The notes beneath the pieces are model-generated. The model did not search any database. It was not told the DNA's origin and worked only from the letters and a program-made list of their open reading frames with translations. 64,000 nt of DNA, from the NCBI RefSeq assembly GCF_036010485.1, contig NZ_CP108568.1, positions 7,852,047 through 7,916,046 of the forward strand, given 5' to 3'. How positions within the stretch are numbered: position 1 is the stretch's first letter; the number at the start of each line of letters is the position of its first letter. Made by a program: the position numbers and the translations under genes. Source of the DNA: Streptomyces sp. NBC_01198. Its GTDB lineage: Bacteria > Actinomycetota > Actinomycetes > Streptomycetales > Streptomycetaceae. This document shows, piece after piece, positions 1-9,083 of the stretch.

Positions 1-604
1 CGGCGATCATCGCCATCGTGACCAGGAGCGAGTGGCCCTTCCTGCCGGACCACCGGCGCCGTGCCCGCACGGCGATACCCGCCGTGCGCGGTAAGGCGGC
101 AATGCCGCCGGACACCTCAGCCGGCGCGGCCACTTCGCTGCCCGCGGACTGCCCGACCGGGTCGTGGGGACCCGTCCGGCGACCGGAATTCCGGCCGTTA
201 CCCGGTATGACGTGCATGATGCTGTCCTCTCAGCGCGCAAGCGCTTGCTCTGGACCGGACCCGGATGTGACAGGCGTGCCTCAGGCAGTACGTCAGTGCT
301 GCACAACGACTTCGCAACCGGCCGGTTGGGTGGGGGGCGTTTTCTGAGAGCGCTCTCTACAGCATGGATGTCTATGGCGCGGGCGCGAACCTGTCAAGGG
401 TCCGCGTCAGGGGACGACGGAATCGGGCCCCACCGACGTCGTCCTTGTCGCCCACCTCATCCGCCCTGGTCAGAGCCGGCATACGTGACCATCGGGCTTC
501 TCGGACCTGAAGGGTGATGCGGGGCCTTCGCAGGGCGCCGATGACCTCGGAACGATGATCGTTCGAGCTGTGGAGAGTCGCTTGCCTGACGAGCTCGTGC
601 CTCA
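1..604. other. No gene supported
   Basis: The open frames here overlap on both strands and show no recognisable protein, no convincing ribosome site and no conserved motif. The sequence looks like non-coding or decayed DNA. Confidence 0.5.
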
Positions 605-1045
605 TTAGCCGTGGCCGGCGATGGCCCGGTCACGCCTATCGGGTCGGAAGCTCGTTCCTGGACCACTGCCTTGCGGCTGCCCGCTTCCTGGTAAGGCCTG
701 CGCTGAGCCAGCTCGGTCGAGCTGCGTCAGCTGCGTTTCGATGCCCGACTGCCTCATCGTCAGAGGATCGAATTCCTCAGCAGTCAGCTCATCCAGCCCC
801 ACGGCGAGAAGCTGGACCGCCTTGTCGCCGTTGTCGGGAGCCGGGCACGACGCACAGAGGCCAGGCTTACGTTCGATGCCGTACAGAACCCGTGCGCGGT
901 CGGACCAATCGGCTCGGCCATCCCGAGCCGTACGCGCGCTGGTTGCTGTCGCCACGATGCCGCCCACGCCGGCAATGACCCCAGGACCCAAGATTCGCCG
1001 CAGCGACAGTAGGTGCGAGGGCCGTGGAGTGCACGGCCCTCGCAC
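605..1045 (-). CDS. Small hypothetical protein with one N-terminal hydrophobic stretch
   Basis: A 146-residue frame. Residues about 18-37 form a glycine/alanine/valine-rich hydrophobic stretch (GPGVIAGVGGIVATA) that could be a membrane anchor or uncleaved signal. It is followed by a polar region with one Cys-x2-Cys pair (CASC) and an acidic helical part, and the last 30 residues are low-complexity. Codon use in the middle is Streptomyces-like, which is the main reason to list it. The start is uncertain: no clear Shine-Dalgarno sequence is seen, and a downstream start near the hydrophobic segment is possible. It ends about 100 bp from the ISL3 element. I do not recognise a family. Confidence 0.35.
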   Translation of the reverse strand: MRGPCTPRPSHLLSLRRILGPGVIAGVGGIVATATSARTARDGRADWSDRARVLYGIERKPGLCASCPAPDNGDKAVQLLAVGLDELTAEEFDPLTMRQSGIETQLTQLDRAGSAQALPGSGQPQGSGPGTSFRPDRRDRAIAGHG

Positions 1046-1089
1046 CAGGGTGTGGGGCGCCCCGTTCCCGCCCTCGTCGTCCGGATCGG

Positions 1090-2428
1090 GTCTGTAAAAC
1101 GATCGGCTCTGGCCCGTAATCGGTGGTAGCGCCGTGTAGTGATCACTGGAGGAGGATGCGGTGGCGGAGCAGGGGGAACCCGGCTCGGCCGTGCATCTGT
1201 CTCATGATCCGTTTGGTTCGGGTGTTGACGCCCTCGGTGCGGCCGTTGTGGTACGGGCGGGTGAGGCCGGTGTCGACGGCGGCGCGGTCGAGTTCGAGGC
1301 CGTTCGCGAATGAGTGCAGGTGGGGCAGGTCGACGGCGCGAACCGTGGTGATCCAGTCGGTGAGTTTGGCGTCGTTGCCCTCCGCTGGGGTCAGTAGCTG
1401 AGCGAAGTCACTGGTGAGGCGGGCGAGTTCGGTCATCTCGGGACAGGCCTTCGGCGTCGGCGCAGGTGCTCGCGGTAGGGGTCGACGAGTGTGGGCTTGT
1501 AGCGGGGTGCGCGGCGGTCGCCGGTGGGCTCCTTCATGCGGGCGTACCGCTTGAACGGTGTTCAGGGCGACATCGAGGCGGCGGGCGCATTCGAGGAGAC
1601 CGACGCCCTGGTCGAGCAGATGGTGGACTCGCTGCCAGCGTTCGCGGGTGGTCTGCTCGCGCACGCCCCCAGGTCGGGTGGGGTTCACAGCGGTGGCCCA
1701 GCAGGCGGCGTGGGAGCGGACTTCGGCCAGGACCTTGTCGCACAGGTTGGACCAGAGGTGCCATCTGTCGCTGACCTGTACCGCTTCGGGGAGGGCCTGG
1801 CGGTTCGCTTCGGCGTAGGTGGCGGAGCCGTCGCGGCAGACGTCCTGTGCCCCGGGGTGCTCGCTCAGCCACGTAGCCAGGGTCTGGGCGGTGCGGTCGG
1901 GCAGGACGTCGATCCGCTCGCCGGTCTCGGCGTCGATGATCACGGTGGCGTAGCGGTGCCGGCGTTTGAGTGCGAAGTCGTCGACGCCGAGTACGCGCGG
2001 GACGCGCAGCGGTGTCACCACCTGGCGCATGAGCATGCGCAGGGCGGTCGAGCTGGAGATCGTGCAGGCCAGAACGCGGCAGAGGCGGGCGCCCGCCCGG
2101 CTCGCTAACTCCTTGACCACGGAGTTCAGTTGGTCGGTCAGGCGGTTGGTGCGGCGCTGGTAGCGTTCCACGACGCCGGGAACCTGCTCGCGGAACGTCT
2201 GCCGCGAGCAGTCGAGAACCGGGCACGCCAGGCGGCGGACCCGCACCGAGACGACGATCCGCCGTCCGTCCACCGGCACATCTGCGAGCACCCGCCCATG
2301 AAACCCGTGCACCCGCGCTGTTAGCGTCCCGCACGCAGGGCACGGCACCGGATCGTCCCCGGTCCGCGCCGACCACCGTTACCCTTCGTTACCACCGATT
2401 ACGGGCCAGAGCCGATCGTTTGACAGAC
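1090..2428 (-). mobile_element. ISL3-family insertion sequence with long terminal inverted repeats
   Basis: Both ends are visible. The left end at 1090-1128 and the right end at 2390-2428 are reverse complements over roughly 38 bp with one mismatch; the core CGATCGGCTCTGGCCCGTAA is perfect. The whole interior is a transposase gene on the minus strand. The length, about 1.34 kb, is in the ISL3 range. I could not find the 8-bp target duplication usual for this family, so one flank may be rearranged. Because the gene inside is damaged, the copy is probably not autonomous. Confidence 0.85.
1143..2348 (-). pseudogene. ISL3-family transposase, damaged
   Basis: The N-terminus begins in the family's zinc-binding part (CPACG at residues 3-7, then a second Cys in CPVLDCSR), followed by the DDE core (VLGVDDFALKRR, then DRWHLWSNL) and the C-terminal NGRTEGVNTRTKR motif carrying the catalytic Glu. 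Two faults are visible. The first residues of the family are missing, with a stop or frameshift just upstream of DDPVPCPACG. Between about 1450 and 1545 the frame is out of register: the helix-turn-helix run RYARMKEPTGD lies in another frame, and most of the linker normally following it is deleted. Transposition would need another copy in trans. Confidence 0.85.
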
Positions 2429-2513
2429 ACGGAGTCCACGCGCGCCGCAGCTTTGCTACAGGCGGCGGCGCGGTCGTTCCCGTGAGGGCGGACTTCCTGG
2501 TCCGGGCCGTCTG

Positions 2514-3329
2514 TCAGGTGGTCACATCGACGCGGTAACGGGTCGCGAGTCCGGCCACGTCGAGGGCCTGGCCGGCGAGGGTCGCGCGCTGGGGGTCGTC
2601 CGCGAGGGCGACGACGGCGCGTCCGACTCCTTCGGGCGATTGGGAGGCCGTCAGGTCGAGGTGCTCGGCGAACTGCAGTACGCCTTCGGTGCGTACCAGT
2701 CCGGGGTGGAGTGCCACGGAGGTGACGCCGTGCGGGCGCAGCTGCACGGCGGCGGCGAGCGCGAGACGGTCATCGGCGACCTTGGCCATCCCGTAGGCGG
2801 CGAAGGTGTGCTGCTCTTGCTCGGCGACGGCGAACGAGACCGTCACCACCAGGCTGCCAGGGGTATCGATCAGCAACGGCGCGCACAGCGCCGTGGTGAC
2901 GTAGTGCGCGCGCACCCCGTGGGTGAACATGGCGTCGAACAGTTCCAGCGGCTGCTCCCACAGTGGCGCGTTCCACTCCTGCCAGGCGCCCGCGTTAAGC
3001 CGCTCGTAACCCGCCCACACGTTGTTCACCAGCAGGTCGAGGCGCCCCTGTTCGGCCGTGACGCGGTTGGCGACCGCGGCGACCGCGTCGTCGTCGCCGT
3101 GGTCGCACCCGACCGGGATTCCACGACCGCCTGACGCCGATACCTCCCGGGCGGTCGCGTCGACCGTCCCCGGCAGGTGCGACGTGGCGGCGCCCCCCGA
3201 CGAGCGGGCCGTCACGTAAACGGTCCAGCCCGCGCGGCCCAGCGCGAGCGCGATGCCCCGGCCGATTCCGCGGCTCGCTCCCGTCACCCAGGCCACCCGG
3301 GGCCCACCGGTCTGCGTGTGCTGCGTCAT
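2514..3329 (-). CDS. Short-chain dehydrogenase/reductase (SDR)
   Basis: A 271-residue classical-SDR-like protein starting at ATG 3329 (MTQHTQTGG); longer upstream frames run into proline-rich non-coding sequence. The Rossmann glycine motif is TGASRGIGRG near residues 13-22. The NNVW motif corresponds to the usual NNAG. The catalytic Tyr-Lys pair is in AAYGMAKVA, an AYGMAK variant of YxxxK, preceded by the serine-containing strand VTVSFAV, and LHPGLVRTEG follows as in NAD(P)-dependent SDRs. It should catalyse reversible oxidation of an alcohol or carbonyl with NAD(P)H in the cytosol; the substrate cannot be inferred. It stands alone between two IS elements and looks intact. Confidence 0.85.
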   Translation of the reverse strand: MTQHTQTGGPRVAWVTGASRGIGRGIALALGRAGWTVYVTARSSGGAATSHLPGTVDATAREVSASGGRGIPVGCDHGDDDAVAAVANRVTAEQGRLDLLVNNVWAGYERLNAGAWQEWNAPLWEQPLELFDAMFTHGVRAHYVTTALCAPLLIDTPGSLVVTVSFAVAEQEQHTFAAYGMAKVADDRLALAAAVQLRPHGVTSVALHPGLVRTEGVLQFAEHLDLTASQSPEGVGRAVVALADDPQRATLAGQALDVAGLATRYRVDVTT

Positions 3330-3731
3330 GCCGTGCACCGTACCGCCGCGGGTCCGTCCACGGAGCCGTATCGGTCGCTCGTCCTCGCCTGGTGGCTGCC
3401 GCTGACAGTGCGTCACCGACCGTGATCGGCCCGAACCCGCTGGACCCGTCCACCCGCGCCGCGGCCGCCGGGGGGGGGGGGCCGGGCGCGCGCGGAAGAT
3501 CGAGTGGAGCCGCGCATAAGGCGCGGGGCCGGTCGGCCCCGCCCCTTCCGACAGTCGATGTGACCCGTACACCGGGGCAACTCCACATGGTCTGCGGGCC
3601 GGTCGGCCTCGATCGTGGTGGCGCGCGCCGTGATGTCGTCCGGGCCGCTGTCCCGGTGCATCCCCCTGGACGAGCGCGGTTCCGGCCAGGGCCGGACAGC
3701 TCGGGCGGCCCGAAGGGCGACTTTCCCGAGT
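3330..3731. other. Intergenic region with a 12-G run
   Basis: No gene is supported. It should carry the SDR promoter at its left side. A homopolymer of 12 G lies at 3470-3481. The IS256 remnant starts at its right end. Confidence 0.5.
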
Positions 3732-4927
3732 GAGTGATCGTCAAGTCACCGAGTGGCCCCGCGCTGCGAACGCGGGTCGGGAAGGCACGCCCGTGCTCAG
3801 CGTAGTCAACGAAGACGGCACCACCGAGGCCGGTTCCCTGATCGACGAGATCGTCCGCGAGGGTGCTCGGCGGATGCTGGCCGCCGCCCTGGAGGCGGAG
3901 GTGGACCAGTACATAGCCGAACTCGCCGGGCAGCGTGAGGAGGCAGGTCGCCGGCTGGTGGTCCGCAACGGCCGGCACCGGCCGCGGACCGTGACCACGG
4001 CGGCGGGGCCGGTCGAGGTGGCCGCCCCGCGCGTGAACGACAAGCGGGTCGACGAGACGACGGGTGAACGTCAGCGGTTCCCCCCGAAGATCCTGGCGCC
4101 GTGGTGCCGGAAGTCCCCGAAGATCAGCGAGGTGCTGCCGTTGCTCTATCTCCACGGCGTGTCGTCGGGTGGCTTCGTGCCCGCGACGGAACAGTTCCTG
4201 GGCTCCCCGGCCGGGCTGTCGCCGGCCACGGTGACCCGGCTGACGCAGCAGTGGACCGCCGACCACGCCGAGTTCCAGCGCCGTGGCCTGGCCGAATCCG
4301 ACTACGTCTACGTCTGGGCCGACGGCGTCCATCCCAAGATCCGCCTGTCCCAGACGCACTCCTGCCTCCTGGTCCTGATGGGCGTCCGCGTCGACGGCAC
4401 GAAGGAACTCATCGCGATCACCGAGGGTCTGCGCGAGTCCACCGAGTCCTGGGCCGACCTGCTGCGCGACTGCCGGCGGCGCGCGATGCGCGACCCGATG
4501 CTCGTGGTCGGCGACGGCGCGACGGGCCTTGGAGGGCACTGGCGGAGGTGTTTTCACAGGCCAGGAGGCACCAGAGGTGTTGGGTTCACAAAAACAAGGA
4601 ACGTCTCTCGAACGTGCTACCGAAGTCTGCGCAGCCCGACGCGAAGAAGGCTCTGCAGGAGATCTACAACGCCGAGGACCGCGTGCACGCCGATAAGGCG
4701 GTCACCGCGTTCGAAAAGGCGTACGGGCCAAGTTCCCCAAGGCCGTCAAGAAGATCACCGGCGAGGTCTCCGAGCTGCTGGCGTTCTACGACTTCCCCGC
4801 CGAGTACTGGGTGCATCTGAGGACGACGAACCCGATCGAGTCGACCTTCTCCACCGTGAAGCTTCGGACCAAGGTTACCCGCGGCGCCGATCCACCTCAA
4901 CTGATCCAGCGTTCTTGACAATTACTC
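3732..4927 (+). mobile_element. IS256-family element, internally deleted
   Basis: The left end GAGTGATCGTCAAG (3732-3745) and the right end CTTGACAATTACTC (4914-4927) are inverted repeats with two mismatches in 14. At about 1.2 kb it is shorter than usual for the family because the last part of the transposase gene is missing just before the right end. The same 14-bp right end occurs again in the same orientation at 5640-5653. Confidence 0.75.
3793..4912 (+). pseudogene. IS256-family mutator-type transposase, frameshifted and truncated
   Basis: From GTG 3793 (VLSVVNEDGTT) the frame shows a typical IS256 transposase: the LLYLHGVSSGGF region, the DDE part beginning YVWADGVHPKIR, and VVGDGATGL where the second catalytic Asp lies. 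The frame breaks near 4525; the continuation RCWVHKNKERLSNVLPKS is in another frame, and a further shift occurs near 4730. The catalytic-Glu region LRTTNPIESTFSTVKLRT is still readable at about 4815-4873. Immediately afterwards the C-terminus, normally some 60 residues longer, is replaced by the element end. The gene is inactive. Confidence 0.85.
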
Positions 4928-5566
4928 CTGACGGAGGACGTCGTAGCCTACGAACTCGAACAGTCGGGTGCCGGTGCGCAGGGGTTGATGCGTGCCGGTG
5001 AACCGGTGCACGCCGACCCCATAACCGACGCCCGGTTCCGACAGCCACTGCAGTTCGAAATCCTGCCCGCCGAACCAATCGCAGATCATGGGCACTCGGT
5101 CGGGGGTGGCGCGGTTGCGGGTCCAGATGACGGTGCCGCCGGTCTTGCACAGCTGGTTGCAGGCGCCAATAGTGTGCTCGATGTCGCTGTCGGTGATGTT
5201 CCCGAAGACGCCGCAGACCAGTACGAGGTCCGCGGGGGTCATGTCCTGGTACTGATCGATGAGGGAGGCGTCACCCGTCACCACCTCGATCTGGTCCAGG
5301 CCTGCCTGGCAGGCCGTCTCCGAAGCCGCGGCGGTGTTGCGGGCGTCCAACTCGACAAGCCTCGCCCGCACCTCATGGCGGCGCGGGTGATCGGAGAGGA
5401 CGTAAAGGAGGTCGCGACCGTCCCCGGCGCACAGGCTGATCACCTTCAACGGCCCGGTTGGGGCACCATCCAGAGCAGTTCGAATCTGGGACTGAACACA
5501 CCGCAGCCTTCGTGCCATCCAGGAGTCGGCTACGTCGTACTTCTCGTGCCAGATGTTCCAGTCCAT
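4922..5566 (-). CDS. Class I SAM-dependent methyltransferase
   Basis: A 214-residue protein. The SAM-binding motif I is VISLCAGDGRD (residues about 43-53); post-I is LVELDA with the acidic residue that contacts the ribose; motif II/III is ADLVLVCGVFGNI. The fold is a class I methyltransferase that probably acts on a small molecule or nucleotide; the substrate is unknown. The start is ATG 5566 (MDWNIWHEKYD). The stop codon TAA is contributed by the IS256 right end at 4914-4927, so the original C-terminus was probably a few residues different. It is flanked on both sides by the same IS256 terminal sequence in the same orientation, so it survives as an island between two transposon scars. Confidence 0.8.
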   Translation of the reverse strand: MDWNIWHEKYDVADSWMARRLRCVQSQIRTALDGAPTGPLKVISLCAGDGRDLLYVLSDHPRRHEVRARLVELDARNTAAASETACQAGLDQIEVVTGDASLIDQYQDMTPADLVLVCGVFGNITDSDIEHTIGACNQLCKTGGTVIWTRNRATPDRVPMICDWFGGQDFELQWLSEPGVGYGVGVHRFTGTHQPLRTGTRLFEFVGYDVLRQE

Positions 5567-5612
5567 CGCCGCACCCTACGGCTGACCACGAGCCGCAGAC
5601 GATCGAATTTCG

Positions 5613-5653
5613 ATGACCGCAAGGCGGTCATCCACAGATCTTGACAATTACTC
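5613..5653 (+). repeat. Second copy of the IS256 right end, with hairpin
   Basis: ATGACCGC (5613-5620) and GCGGTCAT (5624-5631) form an 8-bp stem with an AAG loop. TCCACAGATCTTGACAATTACTC-type IS256 terminal sequence follows to 5653; its last 14 bp are identical to 4914-4927. Only about 40 bp of this second IS256 element remain. Its insertion truncated the minus-strand gene ending at 5654. Confidence 0.65.
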
Positions 5654-6161
5654 GCGTACTGGCCGCCGATGGTCCACCAGCTGCTGAGGTCGGTGCCCGG
5701 CGGGAGGGGGTGACCGAACAGGCCGGCCGCGTGGGCAACCGCGTCCCGGGTGACGTAGCGGTCAGCGTCGCAGTCCTGGAGGTGGCGGCGGATCACGTCG
5801 TCGTCCCAGCCCAGCATCTGGAAGAAGGCGCCGTTGGTGCCCGCCATCATCTGGGTGTAGGCGTGGGCGTCGGTCATGGCGTAGGAGGACAGGCGGGCCC
5901 ACTCGCACAGGTTGTGGGGGAGTCGCTGCCCGAGCGCGATCAGCTTGTTGAGGTGCTTGATGGCCCAGCGGGCCAGGTCGACTTGAGCGACCAGGAGCAC
6001 CGGCGCACCACCTTGCCATCACCTGTCGAGCTGGTCAGGGCGCGGAAGGCCCCGCGGGCGGGCGGGCGCTGCTCACGGACCTGGCGCAGCGCTTGCGCAT
6101 GGGAGCCCCCGAAGACTTCCTGATAGCGGCGGGCGTCGTTGTGGCGTGCGTGAGAGGACAT
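5654..6161 (-). pseudogene. Conserved Streptomyces hypothetical protein (SWWTIGGQYA family), truncated and frameshifted
   Basis: A start at ATG 6161 (MSSHARHNDARRYQ) has a good ribosome site (GGGAAGG). The frame runs to about 6010, then continues in a different frame as LLVAQVDLARWAIKHLNK and on to DLSSWWTIGGQYA, where the IS256 end at 5653 cuts it. A remnant of a related gene at 40812-40870 ends WWTIGCQYAARD, which shows that only the last few codons are lost here. The protein is helical with no catalytic motif I can name. A frameshift near 6000-6010 makes it a pseudogene unless the sequence has an error there. Confidence 0.6.
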
Positions 6162-6354
6162 GGAGAACCTTCCCGCTCTGGTGCCGCCGCCGTGATCGGC
6201 GGCTGTGGCCAGGCAGGCCACAACGGCGTGCTGCGATGCCGCGGAGCAGCTGGGGCCTACTTCCCGCCTCACGAATGCGAGTGTGTTTCAGCCGGGGCAC
6301 CGTCGCAGTGCTTCGAGCGGCACCGGCCTGATCAACGAACCCGACGGAGCGCAG

Positions 6355-6699
6355 TCACGCCGAAGCAACCTCGGGACGGGGATACGCGACGGTGCGCAGC
6401 GGCCGGTCGGGGCGGCACAGCGGGCAGGGGGCGGCGTCCTCGCCTGTCAGGACGGCGCGGGCCTGCTCGGTGGTGGCGGGCCGGGTGAGGTCGCGGGCCG
6501 CGTGGCAGTCGCCGCGGTGATCGGCGCGCTGTCCAACCGGATCCGCGGAGCCGCTGTCGACGCAATCCTCGGCGGCACGGAGAAGATCACCGAGAAGGAC
6601 CTCGCCGCTGTCCCACTCGAATACAGCGTACAGCAATCGGCATCCGCCATCCGGCAGCCGGCCCGGTGACGCGACCGGGCATCCCCGAGCGGCTGACAA
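6355..6699 (-). pseudogene. DUF6233-family protein, degraded N-terminus
   Basis: The C-terminal signature of the family is clear: HRGDCHAARDLTRP, then TEQARAVL, then CPLCRPDRPL near the end. The N-terminal half is not the usual one: a piece of the LPDG..LLYAV strand is readable, but the middle of the domain is deleted or out of frame. A full-length relative lies at 16336-16836, and further remnants lie at 14154, 35415 and 41402. The function of DUF6233 is unknown. It overlaps the divergent start of the TniQ-like gene. Confidence 0.6.
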
Positions 6700-7267
6700 C
6701 GCTCCCGGTGCGCGTCCGGCCTCGCACGGGAGAAGCAGTCCACTCCTACGTCCGCCGCCTGGCCATCGCCAACCACCTGCGCCCCAGCTACGTGCACGGC
6801 TTCCTCATCGGTCCACCCTTCTGGCAGGGCCGAAAGCCTCGACCAGACCGGCTTGCCGTCCTTTCCGGACTCCCCGAAGAACACCTAGCCAGGCCTCTGG
6901 TGCACCAGCCGCACTGCTCGTCCAAATCAAATACTCGGACCGGGACAAACCCGAAGATCGCCGGGCACAGCTCTTCCTGCAGATCCGGCGCTTTGCTGAA
7001 GGAAGAGGACTGCGCCTTCGAACCGTCGCAGCACACTTCAACGTCACCCGCGGAACAGTCCGTCGAGCGCTCCGCACGCCTGAACCAGCAAGAGCACACA
7101 TCATCCGACGACGGCAGCCGGCCATCGAGCCGATCAAGGCGCTGATCGACCCCATGGCCGACGAAGGTCTCCTCCCAAAACAGATCTGGGACCGCCTCTA
7201 CGACGACCACGGCATAACCGTGACCAACCTCGCACCGATCGTCCGCTACGTCGCCTCGCCACACTAG
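6666..7267 (+). pseudogene. TniQ-like / helix-turn-helix protein, frameshifted
   Basis: The first frame (GTG 6666) has a TniQ-type N-terminus (RVRPRTGEAVHSYVRRLA, then a hydrophobic HGFLIGPP segment and RPDRLAVLSGLP). At about 6880-6902 the coding frame moves by one base. The continuation (LLVQIKYSDRDKPEDRRA) has a helix-turn-helix typical of IS21-type and other DNA-binding transposition proteins (VAAHFNVTRGTVRRAL) and ends at TAG 7265. Together the parts would make about 200 residues. In Tn7-like systems TniQ acts in target selection; in actinomycetes such short TniQ-HTH fusions occur alone with unknown role. A mutation or a sequencing slip could both explain the shift. Confidence 0.6.
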
Positions 7268-7329
7268 AGACCGACCCCAGCGGCGAAACCCAGTAGCTGC
7301 CGGGCCTCCCTCTGCCTACGGTCGGCCGC

Positions 7330-7815
7330 ATGGCTGACGAGAGCTTCGCACATCCACGGCTCGCCGCGATCTACGATCCGCTCGACCCAGACCGCAGCGA
7401 CCTCGACGCATACCTCGAAATAACACAAGAGCTTCAGGCGCATAGCGTGCTGGACATCGGCTGCGGCACGGGAGCCTTCGCGCTCCTGCTGGTCGATCGC
7501 GAGATCGAAGTCACCGGCATCGATCCCGCTGGGGCATCCATCGACGCGGCCCGGGCCAAGGCCGGCAGGGAGCGAGTGCGCTGGATCTGCGGCGATGCCA
7601 CAGACCTCCCGCCACTGCAGGTCGACCTCGCAACCATGACAGCGAACGTCGCCCAGGAAATCGTCGATCCGCGGACATGGCAGAAGACGCTGCGGACAGC
7701 CCACGATGCACTGCGGCCCGGCGGGCATCTCGTCTTCGAGACCCGCAGCCCCGCCCGGCGCGCCTGGGAGGAGTGGACCCGCGAAGACTCACACAGCGTG
7801 ACGGAGTTCGCCGGG
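7330..7815 (+). pseudogene. SAM-dependent methyltransferase, C-terminally truncated
   Basis: The start is ATG 7330 (MADESFAHPRLAAIYDPL). Motif I VLDIGCGTGAFALLL is at residues 40-54, followed by TGIDPAG, the CGDATDLP strand, and LRPGGHLVFETRSPARRAW. These belong to a methyltransferase family normally about 250 residues long with a C-terminal substrate-binding beta region. Here the recognisable sequence stops around residue 160. The frame then reads into unrelated charged low-complexity sequence that overlaps the next gene and stops only at 8187. The junction near 7815-7835 is probably a recombination point. Confidence 0.7.
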
Positions 7816-7849
7816 TACCGGGCGCAGGACGAGAGCGAGGGAGAAGGCA

Positions 7850-8140
7850 ATGGGCAGCAGCCGGCCGCGAAAGCGCGGGGTGCGGCGCGCCGTGGCAGTG
7901 ACTATGGCCGCCGTAGGAGGGCCGGTGCTGGCGACGTGGACCGTGCCGGGCCATGCCGCCGTGCCGGCGTGCGCGGCCGGGCTCGCCGTGGCCGTAGCAG
8001 TGATCGCGGTGCTCACGGCGGTGGTGGCCGCGCTGGCGCTGGGCTCCGCTTTCGCGGGTGCGCAGCAGCAGCGCCAGGCGGCGCGCCGCACCCTGGTGGT
8101 CCTGCTGCGGCTGGCCCCGTGGTACTCGAGCCGCCGCTGA
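7850..8140 (+). CDS. Small membrane protein with hydrophobic segments
   Basis: A 96-residue protein from ATG 7850, preceded by GAGAAGG. A basic N-terminus (RPRKRGVRR) is followed by two hydrophobic alanine/valine segments at about residues 15-35 and 38-68, then a basic amphipathic tail (QQQRQAARR). It resembles the tiny membrane proteins that accompany transfer genes in Streptomyces mobile elements, but no specific family is recognised. Confidence 0.55.
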   Translation: MGSSRPRKRGVRRAVAVTMAAVGGPVLATWTVPGHAAVPACAAGLAVAVAVIAVLTAVVAALALGSAFAGAQQQRQAARRTLVVLLRLAPWYSSRR

Positions 8141-8343
8141 AGGGGAGTCTGTCTGCGGCCATGGCGAGCGGGCACGATCGTCGCTGAGGAGGGTCTCATG
8201 AGTGGGCCCGCAGTGGGGCATTGGCTGCCGGAGAAGCGGGGCGCGCTCGACGCTGCGTCGTGGCGCCGACAGCGGCCGTGGAAATATGCCCCAGACGGGG
8301 CGGTGCTGAGCTCCTCGGACGAACCAGGCGAAGGGGTGCTCAT

Positions 8344-9036
8344 ATGGAGGATATTTCGGAGGAGCGGTGTCGCATCGTGCAGTCGCCTCCGCCGGAGCTC
8401 GTCGCGGAGGCGGCTGCAAACCCGGGCGGGTCGGTTGCGGAGATCGACCCTGACCTCATCGGCGACCCCAACGGCTACGTCCCTGGGGAGGCCGTCCAGG
8501 GTATCTGGCGGGTCGGCGAGGATGGGAAGCTGACCGGCGAATTCGTGGAGAATCCGAACTACGGCCCGCCCAAGGATGATTTCGCCAAGCTTACAGATTC
8601 CGGGCACTGGCTGGACTGGCTCGATGAACAGCCCGCCGTTGCAGTGCGCGACTCCATCGCGCGGATCTTGGACGAACAGGTCCCTGGAGCGGTTGTGGAG
8701 TGGGTCAAGGTCCTCGACGTTCCGCGCTACCTCACCGGAGGCCGCCCCCGACGGGACGATGAGAGCCACGTGATCGTCACCCGGCCCGGCATCGCCCTCT
8801 CCTTCGCGCTCTCTGTGACCAGCCCCGGACGCAGACGGGAGATCCTCCAGGGTGCATTCTCCTGGGTCGCCGTCAGACTCGACCAGCCCGGCAATCGCAA
8901 GGACCAGGTTTGGCTCGACCTACGAGTTGATCTGGACTGGGCCGAGACGGAACTCCGCAACCGGATCTACCTCGTCGCCATGCCCCAGCCCCCGGCAACG
9001 CCACCTGAAACCCGCCACATCCGAATCTCGGGTTGA
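8344..9036 (+). CDS. Hypothetical protein, 230 residues
   Basis: I chose ATG 8344 (MEDISEERCR) because a GAAGGGG site lies 7-8 bases upstream; a longer frame from 8221 has no such site. The protein is acidic and soluble. It starts with a proline/glycine-rich polar part (GDPNGYVPGEAVQGIWRV), and the C-terminal half alternates beta-type strands. There is no signal peptide, membrane segment or catalytic motif. Codon use is typical of the host. It is followed, convergently, by the HIT gene. Confidence 0.6.
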   Translation: MEDISEERCRIVQSPPPELVAEAAANPGGSVAEIDPDLIGDPNGYVPGEAVQGIWRVGEDGKLTGEFVENPNYGPPKDDFAKLTDSGHWLDWLDEQPAVAVRDSIARILDEQVPGAVVEWVKVLDVPRYLTGGRPRRDDESHVIVTRPGIALSFALSVTSPGRRREILQGAFSWVAVRLDQPGNRKDQVWLDLRVDLDWAETELRNRIYLVAMPQPPATPPETRHIRISG

Positions 9037-9083
9037 TGGCTTCGTTCACGTGAAGTGGTTCTGGCACACATTCCGTGATCTGG

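Noticed and set aside
3470..3481. Run of 12 G as a phase-variable switch
   Set aside because: It lies outside any supported gene or visible promoter element; it may be only a chance or sequencing-prone homopolymer.
4922..5566. Methyltransferase as a normal passenger gene of IS256
   Set aside because: Both flanking IS ends have the same orientation and the same end type, so the gene is not enclosed by a left and a right end as cargo would be.
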